Assembly (NCBI GenBank): GCA_037953745.1
Contig: JBAKBP010007637.1
Span: forward strand, 33,965-97,964
Direction of reading: 5' to 3'
Source: Lithodes maja
Taxonomy: Eukaryota; Arthropoda; Malacostraca; Decapoda; Lithodidae
DNA: 64,000 nucleotides
Shown: positions 43,323 to 56,289 of the stretch, one piece after another
Layout: the number at the start of each line of letters is the position of its first letter
Position numbering within the stretch: the stretch's first letter is position 1
Notes under the pieces: generated by a model
Told to the model about the DNA's origin: nothing
What the model saw: the letters and a program-made list of their open reading frames with translations, nothing else
Databases searched by the model: none
Made by a program: the position numbers and the translations under genes

Positions 43323-46047
43323 AAATGTGTATTATCGTGTTCTATAGTGTTCTATACGCTTTTTACCCCTCAATTTCCCTGATCTTCATAGCCCTCCCCA
43401 CTATCGGGGGGCGTGTCTTTAGATTGATGGATAATGGGTAAATGCTTAATTCCCATTCAATTTCATCACTAGATTCCACTAAAACACCAAAAACAAAATC
43501 AAAATTCCAAAAAAAATACCTGAAAAACACTTTGTTGCGTCTCCTGTATATTAACCCCCAAGTTTATATAGGAATGATATATTACTACTTAATATCTAAT
43601 ACAGAACATAATTCAATGTTCTTCCCATATATACTAAATCATATTATTATGATTCTTATTCCTACAAACTCATTATTATTACTTATTACTAAAGATTACA
43701 CTTAAATTTAGACTGTCCAATACTTATGGAAATAAAAGTATAGACATATTATTTTCAGTGTGGACAAAAGTATATGAGCTCATTGGGTATATTGATAGTG
43801 ATTTGCTGTTCTACACTGTAAAACATGAGAGCGGGACACCACTCTGCTCCGTGGGTGTACTTCTTTCATATTCATATCTGCTTCTTAAGAATCTTAAGTT
43901 TCTTTAAATCTGTCATCGTTAAGTCTATTAGGCTATTAACTCTCTAAACTATAAAGCAAACTATTACACAAATTAATTTAAATTAAAAAATGTGGCAATA
44001 GCATTGCCACTCCCAATTTGGAAACGGTCATTAGGCTACCAGCTGCAGTAGGAAGAATTAATTGAATAACATTGACAAATAGCAGAAACAAACTAGGGCT
44101 AGAGAAAGAAGGGTAAATGAAAAGAACTGACTAGGTCTAGTAATAAGTATTAGGCCTAGCCCAGCTGCCCATCCCACAATCATGAGGTCTGTTGGCTGTC
44201 AATCGCTTAGGAATCAACAGAGACCGAACCCCATGACCGTAATTAGGCAACTAGGCTATACAATTTAATTAAATGAGTCACATGAGAACCCTCCCCACCG
44301 GCAAAATTAAGAAAAGAGTCTCATAACGACAAAACACAATGAACACCACAGGCACACCACCAAAGCGAAATTAACAGCTACCACAGATACCTGCAGGCCT
44401 AGCCTAGCCTATGAGCGCGAAATGGTGCCCGACGAAATTATCCCTACCCCAATCTCCAGCCCAGCTAAGCCAACAAAAAACGCCAAGGATCACACGCCCA
44501 AAAAACCCTGGAAACTAGCCCCCAAAAAGAGAGGGACGGCGCCTAAACGGGAAAAAACACGAGGGAAGAAGCCGGGTCTATACTTGAGAAAGGGTAGTCG
44601 GCCCAACAACGCGCGAGGCGGCAGCCATTTGTAAGCCCACAAGCGTCAAGGAAGCAAACAAAACTGTACTACTAAGGAAGCCGTAGGGCACGAAGGACCA
44701 TTATTTGTCGGGAATTTAGATAAAGAGGTTACATTGCATATCACTGGTACATGAAATATCCCAACAAATAGTTATAATATAATTACCAACGAGGTATTCG
44801 ATGGGTGTAATCCAGTCCCCCACACGCGGCTAATTCAATTGCATGACATGTAGGAATGTTCACATAATACAATATCGATACAATGAACTTAGCTTAGAGG
44901 ACTGGTGATGTAGGACTGTTGTTATAGATTAATATTTGTAGCACATGGTGAACTGTGGGTTGAGTCAGAGCCGGGGGGGGGGGGGGAGATGTTGACTGTA
45001 TGGTGTTGATTGAGAGACTAAAGGGCCGGCGTCCGATCGCTTCGCGAAATTACATATGGCTGCCGGCTCATAATAATTATAACCCATAACTTGGTTTCAT
45101 GATACATCTAGAGCTGATGTAGATATTTATACATTACAGTTAATATTTAACCTGTACTTAAGAATAAACTACGATACACAAAGAACCAGCCGAAATCGTA
45201 CAAGCGATACGATACCGCCAAATTCAAATGTCCTATTGGACCTAAAACTGTCGGGATCATTACCCTATTCCCGACATCAGGTATTTCCATCTAAGTGTAA
45301 CTTCGTCATGTACGCCATATTTAACTTGTAGTATTATTGTCACTACTCGTATACGCTAATTTGTTGATGCGTTCTCTAATCTACTGTCATCAAACTATTG
45401 CCTGAATCAGTTAGGTTAGCTTCAACCTTCGAGTATTCTTCAGTATATGTAAATCATTAAATCTAAATTCCTCGACGACCCGTGAGATTATCTTTGCATA
45501 TAAGAGTTAATTAATAGTATGCTCATGATATAAATTATCTCCTATTAATTTAAGTACATCATTAATAGTAAAAATAATTTACCTCCCCTCTCCTTTGAAC
45601 TTTAACTTATTCCTCCCCTTAGTCAGAATAATATCGCACTAACTATATTTATTATTTTGATCATCGCAGTCAAATATATGACCTGAGTGACCTACCTAGC
45701 CCTAACTAATCTGTGCGCGTTATCCCTTAAATCCCCCCCCCCCCCCCTCGCTTCCTGCCAACTGTGAGCGAGCGTTCTTCCCAGAACTCGCCCTACACTT
45801 TCCCTTTCATTTCGCCCATCTTATTGACGCGTACTTAGAGATTTCGTTCACCCTCTCCGAAACTTATTCAGGATAATTCACAGTAGATACTCAACTCTCA
45901 TATATATATTATTATCAAGGGTTGTTATCTATATTTATGTTTTGTCTGATTATTATTGCATACTTCCATTATAATAATTATTATCCCTTGATTTATGCTC
46001 ATTGTATGTTCTTACCAGACCTTAGTGTGTGATACATGTTAATCATT
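43323..46047. other. Unassigned stretch; possible minus-strand first exon at 44584-44628
   Basis: Mostly AT-rich with a G run (44973-44986) and a C run (about 45733-45747). A locally CpG-richer patch near 44400-44650 holds a minus-strand ATG at 44628 in an AAATGG context, reading MAAASRVVGPTTLSQ, with GTATAG next. The plus-strand Lys-rich frame at 44422-44634 overlaps it and has no recognised motif. Neither is convincing. Confidence 0.4.
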
Positions 46048-47836
46048 TGTCACGTTGACCACTCAGTTAGAACCGCATGGCTTGTCCTACAGTGACTCAC
46101 TAGGATCGCCAGGGCAGTGGATGGGGCTACAGTTTATGTATTAGAGTGTGCTTTATTTCATATGAAAGCTCGTGTCATGGGCAGTCCAGAAAGGCTCTTT
46201 GTTTTCGCCCATGTCAAGGCTTTATATATTTAATTGTAAAGTATATGTTTTGTCATTAACTAGTAATGATAGGATCTGGGAGAGAGAGAGGGAGTAGAAC
46301 AGAGTGAGAGGGGGCGCGCAGTGTTTTTTGTCCCGCTCTATGACGTCACGGCTGGCTGCCTCGCGGGGGTTGGTGGAGGGAGGTCCTTACCATGCTGTGA
46401 GCTCTTGTTAGTGGCCAGATCACTTGTAACCGCTGTTTTCCCACGCGGCTCGAGCTAGTGCGAGTATATATACTGGTTCCTCGCCACTCTCTCCCTCAGA
46501 TCTGGTTTCTAGAACACACTCATCTTTTTTCCCTTGCTATCTGTCCCCACTCCGTTCCTGAGAATCTTTTCCTCTGCCTATCTCTCTCATTCTCCATATC
46601 TTTCACCACCTCTTTATTAACAGTATATCCCCTCTGGTTAACTCTGCAAAATCAGCTTCATGCTGGCCAGTTGTATTGTGTGTTAAGGTCTGATATAACC
46701 TGTGTATGTTAGTTGTTAAGATAAGTGGATCACGAAGCATTGGTTGGCTTTCATATTGCCGCTTCCTATAATTATTAGTGTTCTGCTGGATTAGATAATG
46801 CTAGACTACGAGTCTGGTATTAATAGGTATTGTTTCCTATGAGTGCTGGCTTCAGTTAAAAGCGGCACGACATACCTGAGAACTGGAGTTGATTGAGTAA
46901 ATTCTAGTCTGTGTGCCATTGAGAGTAGAGCATGCACGAATGAGGGTTTTTTGCCTATACCATTCTGCACTGTTCTAGTCTCGATTGTTTGTCTTTGAGG
47001 TACGCCAGGAGAACGCTTAATACTTCGGTATTAAGGTTTCTCAAGAGAGCTACCCTTCATTATAACGTAATATTTGACGCACAGACTTGAGATTTGCACT
47101 AGGCTATGCAGCATGCCATGCGCACCAGTATCTCGTATGATTGACTCTAGCTAGACTTTATCAGTCACAGTAGACATTAAGTGTATTAACCTAATTACTC
47201 TTTTTATGCATACCCATTTATGATTACACAAGCATTTCGCAGCCTAGTTTGATGTATTGAGACACAAACGACTTAGGCTCTTTTTGTTGATAGGAATACT
47301 GCATTGTGGCGATTATTATTAGTGTTGTAGTGTTTAGGATATTCTTGGCTCCGACGGCATTATATATTCTGCTTTTTGTGTGCATAGCCTGCACGAGCAT
47401 TGTTCCACTGCCTGCCTTTTTGGGTTCCATTTCCGATACGAGCATCTTTACAGCATCTAACATTTAAAGAAGATTCCTTGTTAGTGTTGAAGGACTTTAG
47501 TGCACTTTCTTTCATGCAGGAGTGCCTGACATTTATTGATTAAAGTAACGTAAGCTGTAACTTCTCTTACCACCTTACTTTGCATACCATAACCAAGCAC
47601 CGTCGGTTATAGGTAGTAATAGGCTGTTTTCACATAACATTAAGCCTAGAGTAGACGCACATTTATTGAGAGTTTGATAGCCTATTATTGCATATAGAAC
47701 TCTGTAGAGTATTTGTGTTCTTTGTTCACTGGGAATATACTTCAGAGGTTGGAGCTAGCGCTTTCCGTTGTAACATTTATGCCATTACTAGTCCAATGAA
47801 TAAGAGCCCTGATATATTTGAACCCCAGTCATAACA
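46048..47836 (+). repeat. 5' LTR of B2
   Basis: Starts TGTCACG (one difference from TGTGACG) and ends CATAACA. CRE palindrome at 46341-46348, TATA-like TATATA at 46465-46470, initiator-like TCAGA at 46496. Followed by the AATGGCGACCTTACC primer-site candidate. Confidence 0.94.
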
Positions 47837-48052
47837 AATGGCGACCTTACCTAGGATTTGGTGAACCTACATTTATTAGCAGGGAACATTTGTTGTTTTG
47901 GAGAATATTTTGCGGGGATCAGCAAGAATATTTTTTTTTGCAACATAGTATAGCCCTCGAGTATTTCCGAGAATTTTTGTGTGTATATTGAGGTATAAGA
48001 GTTTGGGGTGCTTCTTTTCTGAATATTGTGGTGAGAAATTTTTGTGTGCATC

Positions 48053-49720
48053 ATGTCTTATACCGGATCAGAGGAGAATGGAGACACAGTACGTAATGTC
48101 GAGACTGAGGAACAGCAGTATGATGAAAGGGTTAATCGGGTGAACTGTGAGGAGGATGCTAGGATATTTTTGCAATGGCCTGTTACTGCCGAGCGGTTGG
48201 AGGGTGTGAATCGGTACGGTCTTCAATGCCTGGCCACAGCTATCGGTCATGCGGTTACTAGCAGCATGACAAAGGATAACTTGATAACGTGTGTACTGGG
48301 CAGGGTGACTGGTGAGCGAGATGGGTTGAGTGCTCAGAGCCCTTCGGCCAAGCTTCCCCTACACTCGACTCCCAGCCATCCCAGTAGTTTGCCGACCCCG
48401 GGTACGCTTCCGCAGTTGGGTGGTGGCTGGCAGGGTGGGTTGCCCCTGGGGGGACCACCGGTAATTTCAAACATTGTAGCACCTTCACCTCCTCAAGGGT
48501 TAACTCCAGAATTATTGCTTCGGCTCGAATTAGCTAAGATCGAAGAGAGAAAGGCTATCAGGGAATCTGAGCTTCAGCTTCAGCAGCAATTAGAATTAGC
48601 CAAGATAGAAGAGAGAGCCAAGATAGAAGAGAGAAAAACTATCAGTCAGCAGCAAATAGAGCTAGCAAAAATCCAAGCTGAGTCGACTAGGTACTGTGCC
48701 GACATGGACGTAGAGAAGTCGCGAGTAGAGACAACGGGACAGCGACTTGGGGCTGGTAACCGTGTTCATGAGCAGTCTCTCTCGCACTTATTGAAACTGG
48801 TTCCGGTGTTTGATGAGAGTGGTGTAACAGACTTTTTCACACGCTTTGAGAAGAAGTGCCAGGAACACCAGTGTCCAGAAAATAAATGGGCAGCACTTGT
48901 ATCCTCTAGATTAATAGGCAAGGGTCTTAAAGCCTACGATGCGTTACCTTTGGAGTTATGTATTGTGTACGAGGATCTCAAGGAGGCTGTCCTGAGGGCT
49001 TAAGAATTGCAACCAGAAACGTACCGTTTGAAGTTCCGGGGTGTAACTAAGGGAAGAGATAGCACCTTTTTGGAACATGCCCGGGACTTGTCTGATGCTA
49101 TGGGGAACTGGCTCCGATCTGAGAGGGTCACAACATTTGATGAAATTAAGCAGTTAATGATGTTGGAGCAGTTCTTTAAGAGCACGGGCGGTGATCTAAC
49201 TTTGAACTTGAAGGAGAAAAACCCAAGAACTCTAGTCGAAGCAGCAGACATGGCTGATCGACGGCTGTCGTTGATTCGGGGTTGCGGGTCCTCACAGAAG
49301 TACGATGTAAGTGCTAAGGACCGTTATCCTCCCCCTCCCCGTAACAATGACACATTTAAACAGAAGAGCCATGAAACTAAAACTGAATCCAAACCTTACA
49401 CCACACCGTATGTGAAAAGTCAGGGGCCTTTTACATCACAGTATAAGCCGAAACCGAAATTTATGTGTTTTAGTTGCCACCAGGAGGGTCATAAGGCAAA
49501 TGAGTGCCCTAGTCGACCTCTTCCGGCAGCCGTGTCTTTTGCTCACGGCATTGGAGTGTTCAAGAGGACATCGGAGTTTGTTAGAGGCATTTCTTCCGAG
49601 GTAAATACACTGCCAGTGCAGAAGGATCCGGAAGGCTTATTCCCTGTCCGTGATGCCTTTAGTGACCACAGGGGACTCGGTTGTGTGGAGTGGGGGGGTA
49701 GAAGACAGTCATGAGGTGAG
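48053..49720 (+). pseudogene. gag of B2, one nonsense codon
   Basis: ATG at 48053 (MSYTGSEENGD). Coiled coil with a repeated AKIEER unit (about 48580-48660). A TAA at 49001-49003 replaces the Tyr codon found at this position in B1 (RAYELQ becomes RA-stop-ELQ), inside the SCAN-like module (about 48965-49285, MLEQFF). The frame then runs on through the CCHC knuckle (49466-49507) to a 4-base insertion near 49706-49710. The B1 knuckle stop is absent here, so the two copies died separately. Confidence 0.88.
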
Positions 49721-51617
49721 AATTTTGCGTGACACTGGGGCATCGCAAACACTGTTGAGAAATTGCACTGGTAAACCTGTCAATACGGCGCGGGTGGTTG
49801 TGGTTCAGGGAGTTAATGCGACAAGGTCATACCCGCTTGTGAGAATGAAGGTGGAAGTTGATGGTGTGACTCGTGACCTGGATGTGGGAATTGTGGAGAA
49901 GTTGCCTGTTGGGGGCGTCGACCTCCTTCTCGGCAACGACTTTGCGGGACCTACTTCTGAGGCTCCACCCTTGGTCGTTGCCGAGAAGCTGGCCGACGTG
50001 AGTAGGGAGGAGCAGGAGTGGGTTGAGAAGTGTCCGGTGCAGCCTATGGCGTGTGTTGTCACCGGAGATTCTGCATCGAGGGAGTTACATGCTGGTCGAC
50101 AATCTTTAGATCAGCGGAGGAAGGGTACCGAGAAGGGGTTGAAAGTTGATGCGGTTGAGAGTTTAGTATCAGCGGACATTCTCGGGGACTCAGTATTAGG
50201 ACCAAATATCGAGTCTGAAGAAGACCCAGTAACTGTTGTGGAGAAGGCAGTGGATGGGCTTAAAAAGACGATGAGACAGCGACGGTACACAGAGAGAGAG
50301 CAACGGGAGGCCAAATTTAATGTAGGAGGGGGGCATGAGTTGTTTCGCAAACACTTGGATAGGCTTGCTCCTTCGGACATTCGTAAGTTGAAATTGGAAG
50401 ACCCGGAGGTCCTTGAATGTGGTACCGGTGCTGTCGAGTTGAAGGAGGACAGTGTTGCACAGTCGAGAGATGTAGCAACGAGGTACCTTGACGCGTACCC
50501 TATGAGAAATGGGTCAGCGGAGACGGTGGTCCGAGGCTTGCTAGTGTATTTTTCCCAGTATGGTTACCCGCAGGAGATTCATGTTGTTTTGTTTGCTGCA
50601 CGGGAGGTACCTGGGGAAAGTTTGGGATTCAGCCCTAATGAGCTCGTCTTTGGACACCGTGTCAGAGGGCCTCTCCATATGGTTGACGAAGTATGGGAGG
50701 GCGCAGAAAAACCTTGTTCTATGCTCAAGTGTGTCCTCAACAGTCGAGAACGGATGTTGCGCAGTCTGGAGTTGGCTGGCCGTAATTTGACTAGCTCTCA
50801 GGCCCTCATGAAGGACAGGTACGACCTCAAGGTTGAACTCAGGGAGTTTCACGTGGGTCAGGAGGTGTTGATTCTACTGCCCCTTGTAGGTCACCCCGTA
50901 TCCGCGAAGTACACTGGTCCTTATAGGGTGGTGGAGGAGCTATCGGACCTGGTTTACTTGGTAGCCACTCCAGACAGACGGAAGCGAAATCAGTTATGTC
51001 ATGTTAATCCCATGAAGGAGTATGGGAGGCACCCCCCTGAGCCTCTCACTGTGCCTGTGATGACGTTTAGCAGTCAAGGTGGAGAAGGAGAACGGGACAG
51101 TCAAGCTCAGGTGGAGGATAACTGGAAGGATAGGAAGTTCAAATGGGCGCCTGAGTGTGAGAAGGTGTTTGGAGAAGTAAAACACCTGTTGTGCACTCAC
51201 CCGATCCTCAGGGCCCCTGACTTTAGCCTACCTTTCCAACTAGCAACGGAGGCTAGTGGTGTGGGGGCTGGTGCCATCCTTGTGGAAAAGGACGATGATG
51301 GGCTGGAGCATCCTGTTAGTTTCTGCTCGGAGAAGTACAATTCGGCCCAGGGGAGCTGCTCTGTTGTCGAGGAGGAGCTGCTGGCGGTTGTACTTGCTCT
51401 GAGGCATTTCGAGGTCTGTGTTCCAGCCTGTGGTCCGGTCGTTGTAGTTTACCCAGATGATCACCCTCTCAAGTTCTTGGACCAGTTTCACAATCGGAAT
51501 ATGAGGCTGACCAGGTGGTCACTAAGGTTATTGATATATAACCTGGACATACGCCATATTGCCGGTTGTGACAACGTGGTTGCAGATGGTCGTTCAAGGG
51601 TATATGATCCTGGGTAG
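49711..51617 (+). CDS. Protease-integrase-RNase H open frame of B2 (no RT)
   Basis: After the 4-base shift the frame is open for over 630 codons to the TAG at 51615. Domains: protease (DTGAS 49731-49745; LLLGNDF near 49930); a linker with RKHLDRLAPSDIRKLKLED; an integrase core fragment (DVATRYLDAYPMRNGSAET), where about 200 bases present in B1 are deleted, removing the second and third catalytic residues; NELVFGHRVRGPL and the GPY/F-type C-terminus (TGPYRVVEEL, TPDRRKRNQLCHVN); then directly KFKWAPECEKVF and RNase H (TEASGVGAG with Glu for the first Asp; VEEELLAVVLA; NVVADGRSR). As enzymes, integrase and RT activities must be absent. Whether any product is made is unknown. Confidence 0.85.
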
Positions 51618-52097
51618 ATTGACACACGGGTAGCCTCCTGCTTTAGTTTGAATAGTATTTTGCGCTTGGTGCTTGTTGGCTCGCGGTTGTAGCCCAGCGT
51701 ATTGGGTCGTAAAGCAGGAGTTGAGCGTTTGGTATAGAAGAAAGAAAAAACTAGGCTTGCCCCTATAGTGCAGCCGAAATAAACAAATTAAAAACATAAA
51801 AATCAAATAAAAAAACTTTCTTTGATAGTTGAATTTTTTTCAGTATGTTATAGCAGTAATTCTGAGTTGCACTCCTCTCAGAATGCTGGGCTAGAGAAGC
51901 TCGCTCTTGAGGAGCATAACTACATATAATTTAACCTATTGTGTTGGGAGGGTTATAATTTTGAAAAAAATGTTTTGTTGAAGAACTGTGCCAGATATTT
52001 TACTGCCGCTGGGTGATGGGAAGTGGAGATATAGCATGGGTTCTAACCATCAGATTTTTGTGAGCCTTGGGGCCTCTGAGAAAAATCTTGGGGGGGG
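51618..52097 (+). other. 3' non-coding region and polypurine tract of B2
   Basis: About 480 bases. The first 130 match the 3' end of A2 (63856-64000) almost exactly; the rest matches B1. Ends in a G run before the LTR. Confidence 0.85.
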
Positions 52098-53887
52098 TGT
52101 GACGTTGACCACTCCGTTAGAACCGCATGGCTTGTCCTACAGTGACTCACTAGGATCGCCAAGGCAGTGGATGGGGCTACAGTTTATGTATTAGAGTGTG
52201 CTTTATTTCATATGAAAGCTCGTGTCATGGGCAGTCCAGAAAGGCTCTTTGTTTTCGCCCATGTCAAGGCTTTATATATTTAATTGTAAAGTATATGTTT
52301 TGTCATTAACTAGTAATGATAGGATCTGGGAGAGAGAGAGGGAGTAGAACAGAGTGAGAGGGGGCGCGCAGTGTTTTTTGTCCCGCTCTATGACGTCACG
52401 GCTGGCTGCCTCGCGGGGGTTGGTGGAGGGAGGTCCTTACCATGCTGTGAGCTCTTGTTAGTGGCCAGATCACTTGTAACCGCTGTTTTCCCACGCGGCT
52501 CGAGCTAGTGCGAGTATATATACTGGTTCCTCGCCACTCTCTCCCTCAGATCTGGTTTCTAGAACACACTCATCTTTTTTCCCTTGCTATCTGTCCCCAC
52601 TCCGTTCCTGAGAATCTTTTCCTCTGCCTATCTCTCTCATTCTCCATATCTTTCACCACCTCTTTATTAACAGTATATCCCCTCTGGTTAACTCTGCAAA
52701 ATCAGCTTCATGCTGGCCAGTTGTATTGTGTGTTAAGGTCTGATATAACCTGTGTATGTTAGTTGTTAAGATAAGTGGATCACGAAGCATTGGTTGGCTT
52801 TCATATTGCCGCTTCCTATAATTATTAGTGTTCTGCTGGATTAGATAATGCTAGACTACGAGTCTGATATTAATAGGTATTGTTTCCTATGAGTGCTGGC
52901 TTCAGTTAAAAGCGGCACGACATACCTGAGAACTGGAGTTGATTGAGTAAATTCTAGTCTGTATGCCAGTGAGAGTAGAGCATGCACGAATGAGGGTTTT
53001 TTGCCTATACCATTCTGCACTGTTCTAGTCTCGATTGTTTGTCTTTGAGGTACGCCAGGAGAACGCTTAATACTTCGGTATTAAGGTTTCTCAAGAGAGC
53101 TACCCTTCATTATAACGTAATATTTGACGCACAGACTTGAGATTTGCATTAGGCTATGCAGCATGCCATGCGCACCAGTATCTCGTATCATTGACTCTAG
53201 CTAGACTTTATCAGTCACAGTAGACATTAAGTGTATTAACCTAATTACTCTTTTTATGCATACCCATTTATGATTACACAAGCATTTCGCAGCCTAGTTT
53301 GATGTATTGAGACACAAACGACTTAGGCTCTTTTTGTTGATAGGAATACTGCATTGTGGCGATTATTATTAGTGTTGTAGTGTTTAGGATAGTCTTGGCT
53401 CCGACGGCATTATATATTCTGCCTTTTTGTGTGCATAGCCTGCACGAGCATTGTTCCACTGCCTGCCTTTTTGGGTTCCATTTCCGATACGAGCATCTTT
53501 ACAGCATCTAACATTTAAAGAAGATTCCTTGTTAGTGTTGAAGGACTTTAGTGCACTTTCTTTCATGCAGGAGTGCCTGACATTTATTGATTAAAGTAAC
53601 GTAAGCTGTAACTTCTCTTACCACCTTACTTTGCATACCATAACCAAGCACCGTCGGTTATAGGTAGTAATAGGCTGTTTTCACATAACATTAAGCCTAG
53701 AGTAGACGCACATTTATTGAGAGTTTGATAGCCTATTATTGCATATAGAACTCTGTAGAGTATTTGTGTTCTTTGTTCACTGGGAATATACTTCAGAGGT
53801 TGGAGCTAGCGCTTTCCGTTGTAACATTTATGCCATTACTAGTCCAATGAATAAGAGCCCTGATATATTTGAACCCCAGTCGTAACA
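52098..53887 (+). repeat. 3' LTR of B2
   Basis: TGTGACG...CGTAACA, nearly identical to the 5' LTR. CRE palindrome at 52391-52398. Confidence 0.95.
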
Positions 53888-53891
53888 CATT

Positions 53892-54574
53892 GATTACTGG
53901 CTATTCTTTATAGTAGTGCAGTAATTATCCACCCACACTTTAGGCCTATTGATATGTGTGAAGTACCTGTCATTTGTGTATGTCAAAGCCTACGTATTTC
54001 TTACTATTTCCCTATAATAGTCAAGGAATATCCAGTAATATCTATATGCCAGTTGAATAAATAAGAGTGTATAATTACCTGTGTGTATTTATTGTGTTCA
54101 TCCTAACCTGATTGAGTACCTAATTTGTGAATAAGAACATGTTCGACGTGACCCTGTTGAGAGAATATTGAGTCCAAAAGTCCATAGTTGGATTTGAGTA
54201 AAGACCAAGTTATATATATATATATTTTTTTTCTTTCTATATTCCAACTTACTTCCTCTCGGGCATAGGCTGAGAGCCTTAACATTCACCGCTTTACAAT
54301 GAACAGTGAAGCCTGTGAGGTCTTGTTCCAGTCTAGGGAGTGAGACATGTGAAGCACGTAGAGTACAACGAGCACCTGCCATCTTGCCTTCACATGAGGC
54401 ACAGTGCTCACTCATGGCCCGAAACGACCCCATCTCTGAAGCCACCTCGTTCCTGTGCTTCACTGTCTCACTCCCTACACTCGGACTCTAACACTTACAC
54501 ACACACAACGCCACCTGTTGAGCATATAACTCACCAGGCATTGCACCCCTATAGCATATTTTGAATATGGGAAT
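53892..54574. other. Unassigned stretch
   Basis: No gene recognised. A T-rich run near 54210-54235. Small overlapping frames on both strands around 54098-54564 show no motif. Confidence 0.5.
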
Positions 54575-54776
54575 ATTCATACAGTGCTATTTTATCAGGG
54601 AACAATGAGGGTATTTTATTGACGTTTCGGTGGGCTTTGTGGTAATGCACTGATACTAGGTACAGCACAAATTCCATCCCAATAATATCTTCCCATTGAT
54701 ACATCGGGATTTGAACCCGGGACCTTTGGATTACCAGGCCAGTGGCAAGACCACTCCACCACACCTCCACCACAAT
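54575..54776 (-). mobile_element. tRNA-derived SINE of a second type
   Basis: The minus-strand head near 54776-54695 has an A-box-like TGGTGGAGTGGTCTTGCC and a B box GGTTCAAATCCC. The body extends to about 54575 and includes CACCGAAACGTCAAT. It differs from the SINE at 4497-8262. The tRNA-like head is degenerate and is not called as a functional tRNA. Confidence 0.7.
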
Positions 54777-54800
54777 ATATATATATATATATATATATAT
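54775..54800. repeat. (TA)n microsatellite next to the D LTR
   Basis: About 25 bases of alternating AT end exactly where the D LTR begins. Confidence 0.95.
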
Positions 54801-56261
54801 TGTTACGTATCTTGACTTAGAAGTGGTTAACTAAATAAATAAAGATAGAACAGTTAATATGAAAGTGTAGCAAACAGCTGAAGGCCGATAAAACGTAAAA
54901 TAATAAAGTTTGTCCTGTTGTTACTTGCTTTACTTTAGTTGTTGGGACAGTTATCCTTTATACTCTGATACACTTAATTTATATTTAATCAGGATACTAT
55001 TTAAAGTTACAGTGAATGCTTATTATGAAGCAGGCCATTAAGTAAGAATATAAAAAGTTTGGTATGTAAGCAAGGATTTTTAAGTCACTAGAATATATCA
55101 ATTAATCTTTATTATCAGCAAAGTATTAAGATCTTTTTATATAATTAATTTAAGTTTGTTAACCCTTTAAATATTGTTTTACTCTCTCTATTCTCTTATT
55201 TTATTATTACTCTCTCTTTAAGATTTTATCTTATTTATTATTTTTACTAAAAGACATTGACTTAATAAAAAGATGGTAAGGACATATTACAAAGTCACTA
55301 TAAAATGGAATTGTATTTATAAACGTAAATAAGGTATTTTACAATTAGTCAAAATAATAATCAATGAAAGACATTATAGATTTCAGGATCGTTTCGCATA
55401 CGTTCTGATTTCACTAAAGTAAACATTAAAGCTTAGTAGGCTTAAGTAGACAATATCATTTATAGGACTTTTACAATGCCTATTACGGATAACAAATAGC
55501 TTTACATAAAGTAAGGTAAGTATTAAACTTCTACAATGCTTAATTATTAATTATGAATGACAATAGCTTTACATCAAGTCAGTTAAGTATTAACAGGTAA
55601 AGTAGTCAATATTCAATCACAAATCATCTCTGAATCAAACCTTAATTCTAATCACCAAAAGTAAACAGTAATTCAAAATATATATCTCTCCAATCCAACC
55701 TACTGTATATGATTCTCCAATCACAGAATCCTAAATCAAAGGAGTGTATATTTTCGACATACCTCTAGTTAATTAATGATCACGAGATCGCGAGTGGTAC
55801 GGGGACGCATTGAACTAAAATAGAAACCTATCTATATAAGCCTGTTCTCTCCATGCAGCTGTATACGCTTCCCAACTCCGAATGTGTCTGGTTTGAATTA
55901 TCAAATCTCAGGCTTATATATCTTTTCCCGGACCAAGCTAATCCAATCAGAAGTCAGGAAACAGGTGCCGGAACCAATGATTTTCAGGCTGCTGGTGTCG
56001 GCCAATTACAGGTGAAAAGCAGGTGTGGTGGTCCAATGAGGGTAGGTGGGGGGAAGGGGGCTGCTCACTACGTCACAGCGCCCCGCCCTTCACACGCAGT
56101 TTTGGCGGGAAGCGAGGGAAGAGCCGGGCCGCTCTCTCCCTCTCTCTCTCTCTCTCTAGTCACGTAAGCAGGGTTGAGTCATTGCCACGAGGTTGTAGTT
56201 GTAAAGTCACGTTCAACAGGTTGGTCTGGTCACATGACATCCGGTCGGTACGGATGTTACA
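54801..56261 (-). repeat. 3' LTR of D (about 1.46 kb)
   Basis: Minus-strand ends TGTAACATCC and ATACGTAACA. It is unrelated in sequence to LTRs A, B and C apart from the end GTAACA and a TGACGTA half-site (56075-56069). Inner edge after the polypurine tract, outer edge at a (TA)n array. Confidence 0.88.
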
Positions 56262-56289
56262 CCTCCCCCGCTAGAAAAGAGTTCAAGAG

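Larger units (their letters stand above)
46044..53891 (+). mobile_element. Complete LTR retrotransposon B2 with target duplication CATT
   Basis: LTRs lie at 46048-47836 and 52098-53887; CATT at 46044-46047 and 53888-53891. The LTRs differ at roughly ten positions noticed by eye in about 1.79 kb, so this is a young copy. Order: gag, protease, integrase (internally deleted), RNase H, with no RT. No nested element. Confidence 0.96.

Noticed and set aside
44422..44634. Lys-rich 70-codon protein
   Set aside because: No motif or repeat support; composition follows a local purine/CpG bias.
53892..54574. env or other accessory gene next to B2
   Set aside because: Outside the LTR boundaries set by CATT and without any motif; no env-like frame was found in any element.
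54695..54776. tRNA gene on the minus strand
   Set aside because: Continuous with a SINE body and imperfect in the acceptor and anticodon arms.
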